Source of the DNA: JANQIO01 sp043513815 | GTDB lineage: Bacteria > Pseudomonadota > Gammaproteobacteria > Pseudomonadales > Halieaceae | Direction: 5' to 3' | Assembly: GCA_043513815.1 (NCBI GenBank) | Contig: CP121313.1 | Span: 3,720,001 to 3,784,000, forward strand | Length of the DNA stretch: 64,000 bases | Shown: piece by piece, positions 9,031-17,669 of the stretch | How positions within the stretch are numbered: the first letter of the stretch is position 1 | Layout of the letters: each line of letters opens with the position of its first letter | Notes under the pieces: generated by a model | Databases searched by the model: none | What the model was told of the DNA's origin: nothing | Seen by the model: only the letters and a program-made list of their open reading frames with translations | Made by a program: the position numbers and the translations under genes

Positions 9031-9470
9031 CGCAGCCTGGGCTCGCACAGGGGCGGCACCAGCAGAATTTCCTCCTGCTGACCATCTTTACCCATCAGCA
9101 CCGTGCCGCCGCTGCAAAACCCATTGCTGAGATAGCTCACGCCGTTTTCGTCGGCCGCTTTCAACAACCAGCCCTCGGGCAGGCGCAGCGGGACATCCTC
9201 GTCCTGCCCTGGCAGTTGCCGCAGCGTAAAGCCCTGTTGCTGCTCAAACGCCTGGTAGGGCAGAGCTGCCAGCGCATCCAGCAGGTCGCCGCGCTCAAAG
9301 CTGCGCTGCCCGGCATCGAGCAGCTTCGCCAATTGCGGCAGCGCCAGGCTGGTCATGGCCGCCATTAACGTCAGCACGACCAGCAGTTCCAGCAGGGTAA
9401 ACCCCCTAGCCGGGCGCCTGCCAGACGCGGTGTTAGCCCTCGTCAGCAGGCAGGTAGCCAATATCTTCAT
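9027..9470 (-). CDS. gspH: Minor pseudopilin GspH
   Basis: The 147-residue product carries the prepilin signature RPARG|FTLLELLVVLTLMAAM and a small C-terminal domain (GFTLRQLPGQ, GWLLKAADENG). GspH is the minor pseudopilin that links the GspI-J-K tip to the GspG fibre. Using the ATG at 9470 gives a rather long leader of about 23 residues and a 38-base overlap with gspG; a shorter non-ATG start cannot be excluded. Gene order after gspG and before gspI supports the name. Confidence 0.82.
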   Translation of the reverse strand: MKILATCLLTRANTASGRRPARGFTLLELLVVLTLMAAMTSLALPQLAKLLDAGQRSFERGDLLDALAALPYQAFEQQQGFTLRQLPGQDEDVPLRLPEGWLLKAADENGVSYLSNGFCSGGTVLMGKDGQQEEILLVPPLCEPRLR

Positions 9471-9894
9471 TGATGTCAGTGCCGCCACGCTGGCCGTCGG
9501 CGCCGAAGGAGTAAAGCGCAAAGGGCTGATCGTTGGCACCGGGGATGCTGTACTGGTAGGGATTGCCCCAGGGATCCAGGGGAACGGCTTCATCAAGATA
9601 CGGCCCGCGCCAGCGCTCTCGCGCTGGCTCCGACTGGGGGCGCACAAACAGGGTATCCAGGCCCTCCTCCGCTGTGGGGAAGCGCCCGGTATCCAGCCGC
9701 ATGGTTTCGAGGCTGCTCTTGAGCATTTTCACCTGGGTCTTCGCAGTCTTCGCCTTGGAGGCATCGACCTGGCCAAACATTCTCGGGCCCACCAGGCCCG
9801 CGAGCATACCCATGATCACCAGGACCACCAGCATCTCCAACAGAGAAAAACCGGACTGCCGTGTGAACGGGATTACATACTTGGGGTTTGTCAT
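9433..9894 (-). CDS. gspG: Major pseudopilin GspG
   Basis: The 153-residue product shows every GspG hallmark: prepilin signal RQSG|FSLLEMLVVLVIMGMLAG with Glu +5, GPRMFG, the RLDTGRFPTAEEGLDTL segment, WRGPYLD, DPWGNPYQY and the C-terminal LYSFGADGQRGG loop, whose acidic residues bind calcium in known structures. GspG polymerises into the periplasmic pseudopilus that works as piston or screw for export. Its start overlaps the gspF stop by four bases (ATGA at 9891-9894). Confidence 0.95.
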   Translation of the reverse strand: MTNPKYVIPFTRQSGFSLLEMLVVLVIMGMLAGLVGPRMFGQVDASKAKTAKTQVKMLKSSLETMRLDTGRFPTAEEGLDTLFVRPQSEPARERWRGPYLDEAVPLDPWGNPYQYSIPGANDQPFALYSFGADGQRGGTDINEDIGYLPADEG

Positions 9895-11093
9895 AGTGCT
9901 ACGTCGTTTGCTGAGGTTATGGCCAGGATCACGCCCCCCATGATCACGCCAACAGCGGCGCCGATCAGGAGAATTGATACCGGCTCGATGAGTTGTAGAA
10001 ACTTTTTCATACGCTGTCTGCCCTGGCTGCCATGCATGGTAGCGAGGGTTTCAAGCATTTTGGGAAGCTGGCCGCTCTGCTCGCCAACCTTGACGAGATT
10101 GTAACCGATTTCAGTCACCACCCGATTGGCGTGCAGGCTCTCGGCCAGCTTCTGGCCACCGCGAACCGCGCGCTCGACCTGCTGCAGGCGGCCTTTCATG
10201 GCTTCGTGCTCGACGTCCTTTTCCGCCAGGCGCAGGGCCTGGGTGAGCTCCACACGGTTGTCCAGCAGGGTGGCCAGCAGCGATGCCCAGCGGCCGATGG
10301 CCGCTTCCACCAGCCACTCGCCCACCAGCGGCAAACCGTAGAGACGCTGCTTGAAGCGGCGGCGGTTATCCGCATCCGAAAACCAGGTAAAGCCCGCCAA
10401 TGCCGCCAGCCCGGCGATGACGGCAATCAGCAGCAGATTCTCGTTGAAGAAGCGGCCGGTCCCCAGCACCGCCAGCGCGAGAAAGGGAATTTCGGCGCTG
10501 TCCGCCTTGTCCAGCAGGTTAGTGAACTTCGGCACTACCATGATGAAAATCAGTATCACGGCGGAGATACCCGACACCACGAGGATGGTCGGATAGGTCA
10601 GGGCATTGCGAAGTTCTTTCTCGGTCTCCAGCTCGTAGGCCCACTGGTTGACGCCGCGTCGCAGTGCTTGCGGCAGTTGGCCGGTCAATTCACCCGACTC
10701 GCTGAGAGAGAAGAAGTAGCCCGGCAGCCGCAAACCGGCATCCCGCAATGCCACAGAAAATGACTGCCCGCCGCGCACGGCCTTGGCCATTTTCAGGAAT
10801 GCCGCTTTCGTCTGCTGGTTGGGCGTGGACTCGCCAATTGACGACACCGCCACCTCCAGTGAAACGCCCGATTCCAGCAGCGCACAGAACTGATAGATCA
10901 CCAGCTGCAGATCTTCCGCACTTTCAGGTCGCGTCTGGCCGCGCTTGGTAGTGCGGCTGCGCGCAGGCTTGAGATCGATTAGCTGCAGGTTTTCCTTGCG
11001 CAGCTGGCGTGCTGCGATTTTGTCATTGGCGGCATCGAGCTCGCCCGAGACCACCTTTCCCTGCAGATTGATTCCTTTATAGGAATAGAGCAT
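9891..11093 (-). CDS. gspF: Type II secretion inner-membrane platform protein GspF
   Basis: This 400-residue polytopic protein is the membrane core of the assembly platform. It has the two repeated T2SSF domains (about residues 70-195 and 270-395), each with the FxxxLxxLLxSGVxL pattern (here QFCALLESGVSLEVAV and ASLLATLLDNRVELTQAL), and membrane helices at IILVVSGISAVILIF-like and SILLIGAAVGVIMGGVIL positions. It starts one base inside the gspE stop, which indicates coupled translation with the ATPase. Confidence 0.93.
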   Translation of the reverse strand: MLYSYKGINLQGKVVSGELDAANDKIAARQLRKENLQLIDLKPARSRTTKRGQTRPESAEDLQLVIYQFCALLESGVSLEVAVSSIGESTPNQQTKAAFLKMAKAVRGGQSFSVALRDAGLRLPGYFFSLSESGELTGQLPQALRRGVNQWAYELETEKELRNALTYPTILVVSGISAVILIFIMVVPKFTNLLDKADSAEIPFLALAVLGTGRFFNENLLLIAVIAGLAALAGFTWFSDADNRRRFKQRLYGLPLVGEWLVEAAIGRWASLLATLLDNRVELTQALRLAEKDVEHEAMKGRLQQVERAVRGGQKLAESLHANRVVTEIGYNLVKVGEQSGQLPKMLETLATMHGSQGRQRMKKFLQLIEPVSILLIGAAVGVIMGGVILAITSANDVAL

Positions 11094-12748
11094 CAGTGAT
11101 CAGCCGCTGTCACCCGCAGCACCTCGTCGGCGCTGGTCAGACCCTGCGAGGCCTTCAGCAGGCCATCCATGCGCAGGGTGCGGGTGCCCTGGGACAGGGC
11201 CTGTTTGAGCATGGCCTGCTGGCTGGCTCCCTGGAGAATCATCTCCTGCAGGGCGGGCGTCACTTCCACCACCTCATGAATACCGGTACGCCCGCTGTAG
11301 CCGTGACCAAAGCAGTGACTGCAACCCACTGCCTCGCGCCATTCGCTGCCCACGCCGCCCAGGTCCTTGACGAGATCGATAACGCCCTGGGCGGGTTCGC
11401 CTGGAACACTGCAGTGTTTGCAGAGCACCCGCACCAGGCGCTGGGCCATCACCAGCCGTATCGGCGTAGCCACCAGGAAGGGATCCACTCCCATATCTAT
11501 AAGCCGGGTAAAGGCGCTCACAGCGTCGTTGGTGTGCAGTGTCGACAGCACCAGGTGGCCTGTCAGTGAGGACTGGATCGCGATTTCCGCTGTTTCCAGG
11601 TCGCGAATCTCACCCACCATCATTACATCCGGGTCCTGCCGCAGCACCGAGCGCAGCGCCTTTGCAAAGGTGTAACCGATTTCCGCATGGGTCTGCAGCT
11701 GGGTAATACCCGGCAGCTGGAATTCCACGGGATCCTCGACCGTGATGATTTTTTTGCTGTCATCACTGACGTGATCCAGCACCGAGTACAAGGTCGTGGA
11801 CTTGCCCGAGCCGGTCGGCCCGGTCACCAGCATGATGCCGTGAGGTTCTGTGATGTGGCGTTTGATAACCGCCATGTTGTCCGGGGCAATGCCAATCTTG
11901 TGCAGGTCGACCGTCTTGTTGTCCTTGGGCAACAGTCGCATCACCACCGATTCGCCGTGAACGCCGGGGGCGGCGGAAACGCGCAGATCAATATCCTGAC
12001 CCGATAGCCGCACACTGAAGCGCCCGTCCTGGGGCAGGCGGCGCTCGGCGATATCCATGCCCGACACCAGCTTTACGCGACTGGAAATGGCCGCGAAACG
12101 ATCCTTGGGTAGCGTGTAGCGATTGTAAAGTACGCCGTCCACCCGGAACCGCACCTCCATCTGGTACTCGCCTGGCTCGATATGGATATCCGAGGCATTC
12201 TGGTCGTAGGCCTGGGCGAGCATATTGTTGACGAACTCGATGACCGGCGCTTCCTCTGCCAACTCGCGCAGGTGCTCGGTATCATCGCCGAAGTCGGTAT
12301 TGCCCGCCTCGGGCGATATCGCTTCCAGCGCCCGCTCCAGGTCATAGGAGCGCATCAGATGCCAGTGCAGCGCATGCTCCGGGAAAGCTCGCTCCAGTAT
12401 TTCAGAGATTGTGGGGTCACAGACATCGGGGCCGACACAGTGCAGGGCGCCTTCCTCCAGCCAGGCGATAACGCCCTGGTCCAACCACCAGTCCAGTGGC
12501 AGGCCGCTGGCGGCGACCGTTTCGCCGTAGCTGTCGCGGCTCACCGGAAGACTGGCACTGTCCAGCAGCGGCGCCTGGAAAAGCTCGCCCAGCACCGGCA
12601 GCAGTTTGTCCTCGGAAATGGAACCGAGCCGCAACAGGATTGAATCCAGCCTCCCGCCGAGGCCCGTCTGCACCGATTTGGCGCGGTCAATGTCTTCAGC
12701 GGATACGAGGCCGCGCTCCTGCAGCGCGTCGCCCAGGTAAGATCCCAT
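11093..12748 (-). CDS. gspE: Type II secretion ATPase GspE
   Basis: This 551-residue cytoplasmic AAA+-like ATPase powers pseudopilus assembly. It has an N-terminal MshEN-type domain (about residues 1-140), then the Walker A loop GPTGSGKST, the Asp box (ITVEDPVE), the Walker B region DPDVMMVGEIRD and the His box (GHLVLSTLHTNDA). A tetracysteine zinc site is visible as CKHC and CSHC near residues 440-475. It is the first gene of the operon, preceded by an extended -10 promoter, with a GGGGTG ribosome site five bases before the ATG. Confidence 0.95.
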   Translation of the reverse strand: MGSYLGDALQERGLVSAEDIDRAKSVQTGLGGRLDSILLRLGSISEDKLLPVLGELFQAPLLDSASLPVSRDSYGETVAASGLPLDWWLDQGVIAWLEEGALHCVGPDVCDPTISEILERAFPEHALHWHLMRSYDLERALEAISPEAGNTDFGDDTEHLRELAEEAPVIEFVNNMLAQAYDQNASDIHIEPGEYQMEVRFRVDGVLYNRYTLPKDRFAAISSRVKLVSGMDIAERRLPQDGRFSVRLSGQDIDLRVSAAPGVHGESVVMRLLPKDNKTVDLHKIGIAPDNMAVIKRHITEPHGIMLVTGPTGSGKSTTLYSVLDHVSDDSKKIITVEDPVEFQLPGITQLQTHAEIGYTFAKALRSVLRQDPDVMMVGEIRDLETAEIAIQSSLTGHLVLSTLHTNDAVSAFTRLIDMGVDPFLVATPIRLVMAQRLVRVLCKHCSVPGEPAQGVIDLVKDLGGVGSEWREAVGCSHCFGHGYSGRTGIHEVVEVTPALQEMILQGASQQAMLKQALSQGTRTLRMDGLLKASQGLTSADEVLRVTAADH

Positions 12749-12774
12749 GTTTCACCCCATGTGTGTCAGCGCGG

Positions 12775-12783
12775 AGTATAACA
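12775..12783 (-). promoter_or_regulatory. Extended -10 promoter of the gsp operon
   Basis: On the minus strand the sequence TGTTATACT reads as an extended -10 box (TG-N-TATACT), 27 bases from the gspE start. The -35 region is poor, which is common when a TG motif is present. It would give a leader of roughly 20 bases. Motif match by eye only. Confidence 0.55.
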
Positions 12784-12972
12784 AAGGACTCCCGCCGCAC
12801 CTGTTATTGTCAGGAGGGTATTGGTCGGCAGAATCGGCAAAAAGTTCCTCACACCCGTACACATGTGAAACCCAACCCTTGCAACAGATTCAGCTCATTC
12901 TCTTGTGCCATTGCCAGTGGTGCGAGCCCGGCCGCAGCCCTTCTGCTCATACTGCCCGCACTTATCTAGTAG

Positions 12973-14475
12973 TCACACGCCCTCGCCGGCGAACAACTGC
13001 GTCTGCTCCCCCAGGAACTGCCGAAAGGGCTCCCAGCGCTGGTTAGCATCCCCATAGATAGGCTTCGTCACCTGCATGATGCTGGCCGTAGCAACGACGC
13101 GATCTGACAGGTGGGGAGTGAAGCAGGCCTCCTCAGGCTCGAGGCTGGCATGGGACAGCAACGCGGCTATCTCTATTTCCGGGTCAGCTACAAGCGCCTC
13201 GTACTCCTGCTGTCGCAGGAACGGGCCCAGCGACTCCCGCCAGCGGTCTGTCACCTCGTAAGTCTTGTCGTAATAAGCGGCACAATCAGCAAGGGATTCA
13301 CTGAATCGATTCAGATTTGCAAAGCTGGTGGTGAAGCAGGAGAGTACCGTGCCATATTTCTCACGACGACAAAGCACCACGCGCGCGTCGGGAAAGGCCT
13401 TGCGAATCAACCAGAGGTACATGACATTCGCAGGCATCTTGTCAGTAACCACCCTGCACTTCCTGGGCAGGTTCAGGCTGCGCAGGTATAACCGTCTTAC
13501 CGATTCAAAGAACCTGGCATCCAGGCTGTCGGGCCGCGACGGGTCGCAATCAGCGCGCTGCTGCAAAACTGACGCCAGAGACTGGGAGAGTGCAGGTGTC
13601 TCGCCCGCCGCGGTCACCTCGCTGTGAGAAGCAAATACCTGTTCAACCAGCGTGGTTCCCGAGCGCGGCATACCGAGGATGAATATCACACGGGGCTCTC
13701 CTTCCCGCGGCTGTGCCTCGACCTCAGAAGCAAAAAACTCCGGAGAGAATGTCTGGCAAATCTCATCCATCTGTCCAAGCGTGGCGTCAATGTCGTAGGG
13801 CGCATCAGCCCTGCGCAGCGCATTGGCCCTGGTAAAGTGCTCCAGTGCCTGTTGATGCATACCCAATCGTTCCATCAAGCTCGCCAGGGCGAACACATAC
13901 AGGCTGTCCTCTCGGAGCCAGGTGTTGCCGCCGGCATCAGGCAACGCTTTCATTTCTTCTAACAACGAGGCAGCCGTGGTGCGCGACGCCGTAAGTGCAC
14001 ACAGGTGTAAACCCTGCGCCATTTTCGAACGCTGGGCCTCAGGCACCACCTCAGCGGCGCTGCCCAGTGTTCGCAGCAATACCGGACTTTCCTCCGCGGC
14101 TTCATCGGGGCGCCCGTTCAGATACAGGAACGCCAACAGCAGCGCCCGGTAAAATGGCGCCTCCGGCTCCAGCTCCACTGCTGTTCGGTAGTGATGTCCC
14201 GCCTTGTCATGCCCGTCCAGCGCCATAGAGTAGCCGCCCTGGGTAGCGTGTAATTGCGCCTTCAACGCCGTGTCTTCGCCTGCCAGCTGCAACAGCCTGT
14301 CGGTGAGCACTATCGCGCGGTTGATTCCCCCCTGGTGTGCGAAACACTGGGACAATAGCTCAAGGGCGGGGAACGACGCTGGATCATCGGCAAGAATCGC
14401 CTGGCAATATTCCGCACATTCAGCGAATTTGTCCTGGGCAAAGGCTCGTCGGGCTCGTTTCAATGTCGACTTCAT
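12973..14475 (-). CDS. TPR-domain sulfotransferase
   Basis: The 500-residue product joins an N-terminal tetratricopeptide region (about residues 1-240; for example YCQAILADDPASFPALELLS and HHYRTAVELEPEAPF) to a C-terminal sulfotransferase domain. The latter has the PAPS phosphosulfate-binding loop FILGMPRSGTTLVEQVFASH (around residue 265), a DKMPAN segment and the 3'-phosphate-binding region VVLCRREKYGTVLSCF. Such fusions are common in marine gammaproteobacteria and transfer sulfate from PAPS to an unknown acceptor. No signal peptide is visible, so it is probably cytoplasmic or membrane associated. It is a single gene between the secretion operon and the steroid cluster; no functional link to either is evident. 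Confidence 0.85.
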   Translation of the reverse strand: MKSTLKRARRAFAQDKFAECAEYCQAILADDPASFPALELLSQCFAHQGGINRAIVLTDRLLQLAGEDTALKAQLHATQGGYSMALDGHDKAGHHYRTAVELEPEAPFYRALLLAFLYLNGRPDEAAEESPVLLRTLGSAAEVVPEAQRSKMAQGLHLCALTASRTTAASLLEEMKALPDAGGNTWLREDSLYVFALASLMERLGMHQQALEHFTRANALRRADAPYDIDATLGQMDEICQTFSPEFFASEVEAQPREGEPRVIFILGMPRSGTTLVEQVFASHSEVTAAGETPALSQSLASVLQQRADCDPSRPDSLDARFFESVRRLYLRSLNLPRKCRVVTDKMPANVMYLWLIRKAFPDARVVLCRREKYGTVLSCFTTSFANLNRFSESLADCAAYYDKTYEVTDRWRESLGPFLRQQEYEALVADPEIEIAALLSHASLEPEEACFTPHLSDRVVATASIMQVTKPIYGDANQRWEPFRQFLGEQTQLFAGEGV

Positions 14476-14532
14476 GGCTGTATTCAGTGGTTATCTCAAG
14501 CTCGTTAAAAAACCCGGGGATGATGCGATAGT

Positions 14533-15324
14533 TCAGGCGCGCTGTGAAGAACAGCTCACCACTTCCCCGGTCATATAGCCCGAGTAGTCAGAAGCCAGGA
14601 ACATCATCACATTGGCCACTTCCCAGACCTCGGCGGCACGGCCGAAGGCCTCGCGGCTGGCCAGTTGTTCCAGCAGCTCCGGGGGCGAGGTTTTCTTGAG
14701 GAAGTCGTGGAACGCGATCGAGGGCGACACGGCGTTGATGCGCACACCGTGATCGGCGGCTTCCAGGGCTGCACAGCGAGTCAGGGCCATCACCCCCGCC
14801 TTGGCGGCGGCGTAGTGGCACTGTTCTTTCTGGGCGCGCCAGCCCAGCACCGAGGCGTTATTGACGATGACACCGGCGCCGCGGGGCTGCATGCGTTTGA
14901 GCATGGCGCGGGTCATGCGCATGGTGCCGGTGAGGGTCACGTCCAGCACCCGGTGCCACTCGTCATCTTCCATATCGACCAGTAATTTGGTGCCGCCCAG
15001 GCCGGCGTTATTGATCAGCACGTCGACGCCGTCCATGGCCTGCTCCGCTGCGTCGACCAGGGCCTGCACGTCTGCCTCTTCGGTGACATTGGCGAGGCGG
15101 CCATACACCGCATCCAGTCCGGTATTTTCCTTGAGGGCGGCAACCGCTTTCTGCAACCGACCCTCGTGAATATCGCTGATAAAGACGGCGCGGGCGCCCT
15201 CTTCCGCGGCCCGGGTTGCCGCGGCGAAGCCAATGCCGGCGCCGGCGGCGGCGGTGACCAGCACGCTCTTGCCGGCCAGTAGGTTGTGACCGGGGACGTA
15301 GGGGGGCGGTTCTTTCAATGCCAT
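14533..15324 (-). CDS. ipdF: IpdF-like short-chain dehydrogenase (5-OH-HIP-CoA oxidation)
   Basis: This 263-residue SDR has the Rossmann loop VLVTAAAGAGIGFAAA, the NNAG motif (LINNAGLGG) and the catalytic Ser/Tyr/Lys set in NNASVLGWRAQ and HYAAAK. The stretch INNAGLGG...DMEDDEWHRVLDV...NNASVLGWRAQ...RINAVSPSIAFHDFL closely follows my recollection of mycobacterial IpdF (Rv3559c), which interconverts the 5-hydroxy and 5-oxo forms of the steroid ring-C/D intermediate HIP-CoA. It is the last gene of the cluster, 14 bases after fadE30, the same neighbour as in Mycobacterium. The name rests on remembered sequence similarity plus synteny; no alignment was run. Confidence 0.82.
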   Translation of the reverse strand: MALKEPPPYVPGHNLLAGKSVLVTAAAGAGIGFAAATRAAEEGARAVFISDIHEGRLQKAVAALKENTGLDAVYGRLANVTEEADVQALVDAAEQAMDGVDVLINNAGLGGTKLLVDMEDDEWHRVLDVTLTGTMRMTRAMLKRMQPRGAGVIVNNASVLGWRAQKEQCHYAAAKAGVMALTRCAALEAADHGVRINAVSPSIAFHDFLKKTSPPELLEQLASREAFGRAAEVWEVANVMMFLASDYSGYMTGEVVSCSSQRA

Positions 15325-15338
15325 GTCTTGCTCCGTGT

Positions 15339-16529
15339 TCAGCCGCGGGGTTCGCGCGGCATGTTCAGCGCCCTTTCGGCGATGATATTGCGCTGCACCT
15401 GGTTGGTGCCGCCATAGATGGTGTCGGCGCGGGAAAACAGGAACAGGCTCTGCAGCCTGCTGAGCTCATAGGGTGCGCCGGCACAGATTTCCGCTTCCGG
15501 GCCCAGCACATCCATGGCCAGCTTGCCGAGGTTGCGGTGCCAGGTCGCCCAGTACAGCTTGTAGATCATGGCCTCGGGCTGCAACGAGCCGTCATCGGCA
15601 TTGCCCGAGAGAGTCCGCATGCTGTTATAGCGCATGATCTTCAGGCCCACGTGGGCGTCAGCGATACGCTGGCGAATCGCCGGATCCTTCGCGACACCAT
15701 TGCGCTTCGCCTCGCGGATAATTTCATCCAGCTCGTTCTGGAAGGCCATCTGCTGGCCCAAGGTGGACACGCCACGCTCAAAGCCCAACAGGCCCATGGC
15801 CACTTTCCAGCCGTCGCCGGGCTCACCGACGATGTCATCCGCACCGCAGCTCGCCTCGTCGAAGAACACCTCATTGAATTCGCTGGTACCGGTCATCTGC
15901 TCGATGGGGCGCACGGTAACGCCGGGCTGGTCCATGGCCAGCAGGAAAAAGCCCAGCCCCTTGTGGCCCACCGAGTCGGGGTCGGTGCGGGCAATCACGA
16001 AGCAGTATTCCGACTCATGGGCCAGCGAGGTCCAGACTTTCTGGCCGGTGATCAGCCAGCGCCCCGCCCCCTCGTCGTACTGCGCCCTGGTTTTCACGTT
16101 GGCGAGATCGGAACCGGCCGAGGGTTCAGAGTAGCCCTGGCACCAGAACTCTTCACCGGCGCGAATGCCGGGCAGGAAGCGTGTGCGCTGCTGCTCGGTG
16201 CCAAACGCTATCAGGGTTGGCCCGGTCAGCGTCTCACCAATATGGCCCATACGACCGGGTCCGCCGGCGCGGGCGTATTCCTCGTGGAAGATCACCTGCT
16301 GTTCGATAGAGGCATCGCGGCCGCCGTAGGCCTGCGGCCAGCCGATACAGGTCCAGCCGCCCTCCGCCAGCCTGCGCTCCCAGGCTTTGCGCTCCTGGGG
16401 AAACATATGCTCATCACCGGGGCCGCCGCGAAAGCGGATCTCGGCAAACTCGCCGACCAGATTGTCGGCCAGCCAATCGGCAATCTCTTCGCGGAAGCGT
16501 TCATCCTCGGCGCTGAATTTCAATTCCAT
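15339..16529 (-). CDS. fadE30: FadE30-like HIP-CoA dehydrogenase
   Basis: The 396-residue acyl-CoA dehydrogenase has the three-domain ACAD layout, with the FAD/substrate motifs WCQGYSEPSAGSDLA and WTSLAHESE and the C-terminal DTIYGGTNQVQRNIIAERAL. These segments agree nearly residue for residue with my memory of mycobacterial FadE30 (Rv3560c), which introduces the double bond into HIP-CoA at the start of ring C/D breakdown. The position that carries the catalytic Glu in medium-chain enzymes (Y-E-G-T) is Gly here (YGGT), as in mycobacterial FadE30, so the base must come from elsewhere or from a partner. A second ACAD gene lies 11 bases upstream, consistent with a two-subunit enzyme. Confidence 0.85.
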   Translation of the reverse strand: MELKFSAEDERFREEIADWLADNLVGEFAEIRFRGGPGDEHMFPQERKAWERRLAEGGWTCIGWPQAYGGRDASIEQQVIFHEEYARAGGPGRMGHIGETLTGPTLIAFGTEQQRTRFLPGIRAGEEFWCQGYSEPSAGSDLANVKTRAQYDEGAGRWLITGQKVWTSLAHESEYCFVIARTDPDSVGHKGLGFFLLAMDQPGVTVRPIEQMTGTSEFNEVFFDEASCGADDIVGEPGDGWKVAMGLLGFERGVSTLGQQMAFQNELDEIIREAKRNGVAKDPAIRQRIADAHVGLKIMRYNSMRTLSGNADDGSLQPEAMIYKLYWATWHRNLGKLAMDVLGPEAEICAGAPYELSRLQSLFLFSRADTIYGGTNQVQRNIIAERALNMPREPRG

Positions 16530-16540
16530 GGCAGGCTCCG

Positions 16541-17659
16541 TTAATCCAATAGCTGCGCGGCCAGGCGCTCGCGGTGGAAATTAGCATTACCCAGCAGGGC
16601 CTCCGAGGATCGGGCGCGCTTGAAGTAGAGCTGGATGTCGTACTCCCAGGTAAACCCCACCCCGCCGTGCAGCTGGACGCCACAGCCAGCATTGAACATA
16701 TAGGCCTCCGAGCAGGCCGCCTTGGCCACGCTGGCCGCCTCGGCCAACTCGTCGGCGGTGGCCCCGCCGGCGAGAAATTGCTGGGCAATACAGGCCGCGT
16801 AGTAGCTCGCCGAACGTGCAGCCTCCACCTTCACCATCATGTCGGCGGCCTTGTGTTTGACCGCCTGGAAGCTGGCAATGGTGCGGCCGAACTGCACCCG
16901 CTCCTGGGTATAGGCAATGCTGCTGTCCAGACTCTGCTGGGCGCCGCCCACCTGCTCGGCCGCCAGCGCGATGGCCGCGAGATCCAGCACCGACTGCAGG
17001 GTGGACTGCGAGCCCGACGCCAGACGCTGGCAGGCATCCACCTCGACGTTGTCGAAGACCAGTTCCGCCTGCTTGCGGGTCTGATCCATGGTGGGCAACC
17101 ACCTGCGACCCAGACCGTGCTGGTCGCCGGGCAGCACAAACAGGGCAAGCTCCTCATCGTCACCGGCGGCCTCTGCCGCCACAATCACCCAGTCCGCGCT
17201 GTGCCCATCGATAACAAAACGCGCAGTGCCATTCAGGAGAAAGCCGTCATCCCGAGACGCCCATTGCACAGCAGCGGGGTCATGGTGAGCGAGCGTGGCG
17301 GAGTCACCGGCTACCAGCTTTTCCAGAAAGCCGGCCTTCTGCTCACTGCTCCCGGCCACCAACATGGCATTGGCCGCCAGGCAGACAGTCGAGAAAAACG
17401 GCGAACAAAACAGCACCCGACCCATCTGCTCCAGGGTAGCCGCCAGCTCCACGTATCCCAGACCCAGGCCACCGTAGTCCTCAGGAATATGAATAGCCTG
17501 CCAGTAAAGCTCTTCACAAACCTGTTTCCACAGCGCCTCGTCGTAACCGGACTCGGTTGCCATGGCACTGCGCACCGCCTCGCTGGTGGAGGCGCCCGCC
17601 AGGAACGCCGCCGCCGTGTCGCGGATCATGCGCTGCTCGTCTGTGAAGGAGAAATTCAT
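16541..17659 (-). CDS. Acyl-CoA dehydrogenase, probable partner subunit (FadE33/FadE-beta type)
   Basis: The product has 372 residues from the ATG at 17659; the reading frame stays open further upstream, but those codons overlap the neighbouring SDR gene and do not look like protein. It begins MNFSFTDEQRMIRDTAAAFL and has the ACAD C-terminal core (AEQVGGAQQSLDSSIAYT, RVQFGRTIASFQAVKHKAAD, QLHGGVGFTWEYDIQLYFKR). The middle beta domain is divergent and lacks the W-x-Q-G-x-S-E-P-x-x-G-S-D flavin motif seen in FadE30, as is typical for the smaller subunits of actinobacterial alpha2beta2 steroid dehydrogenases. It is sandwiched between the SDR (10-base gap) and fadE30 (11-base gap). Which steroid intermediate it acts on cannot be told from sequence. 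Confidence 0.8.
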   Translation of the reverse strand: MNFSFTDEQRMIRDTAAAFLAGASTSEAVRSAMATESGYDEALWKQVCEELYWQAIHIPEDYGGLGLGYVELAATLEQMGRVLFCSPFFSTVCLAANAMLVAGSSEQKAGFLEKLVAGDSATLAHHDPAAVQWASRDDGFLLNGTARFVIDGHSADWVIVAAEAAGDDEELALFVLPGDQHGLGRRWLPTMDQTRKQAELVFDNVEVDACQRLASGSQSTLQSVLDLAAIALAAEQVGGAQQSLDSSIAYTQERVQFGRTIASFQAVKHKAADMMVKVEAARSASYYAACIAQQFLAGGATADELAEAASVAKAACSEAYMFNAGCGVQLHGGVGFTWEYDIQLYFKRARSSEALLGNANFHRERLAAQLLD

Positions 17660-17669
17660 GCGCCGAGAC

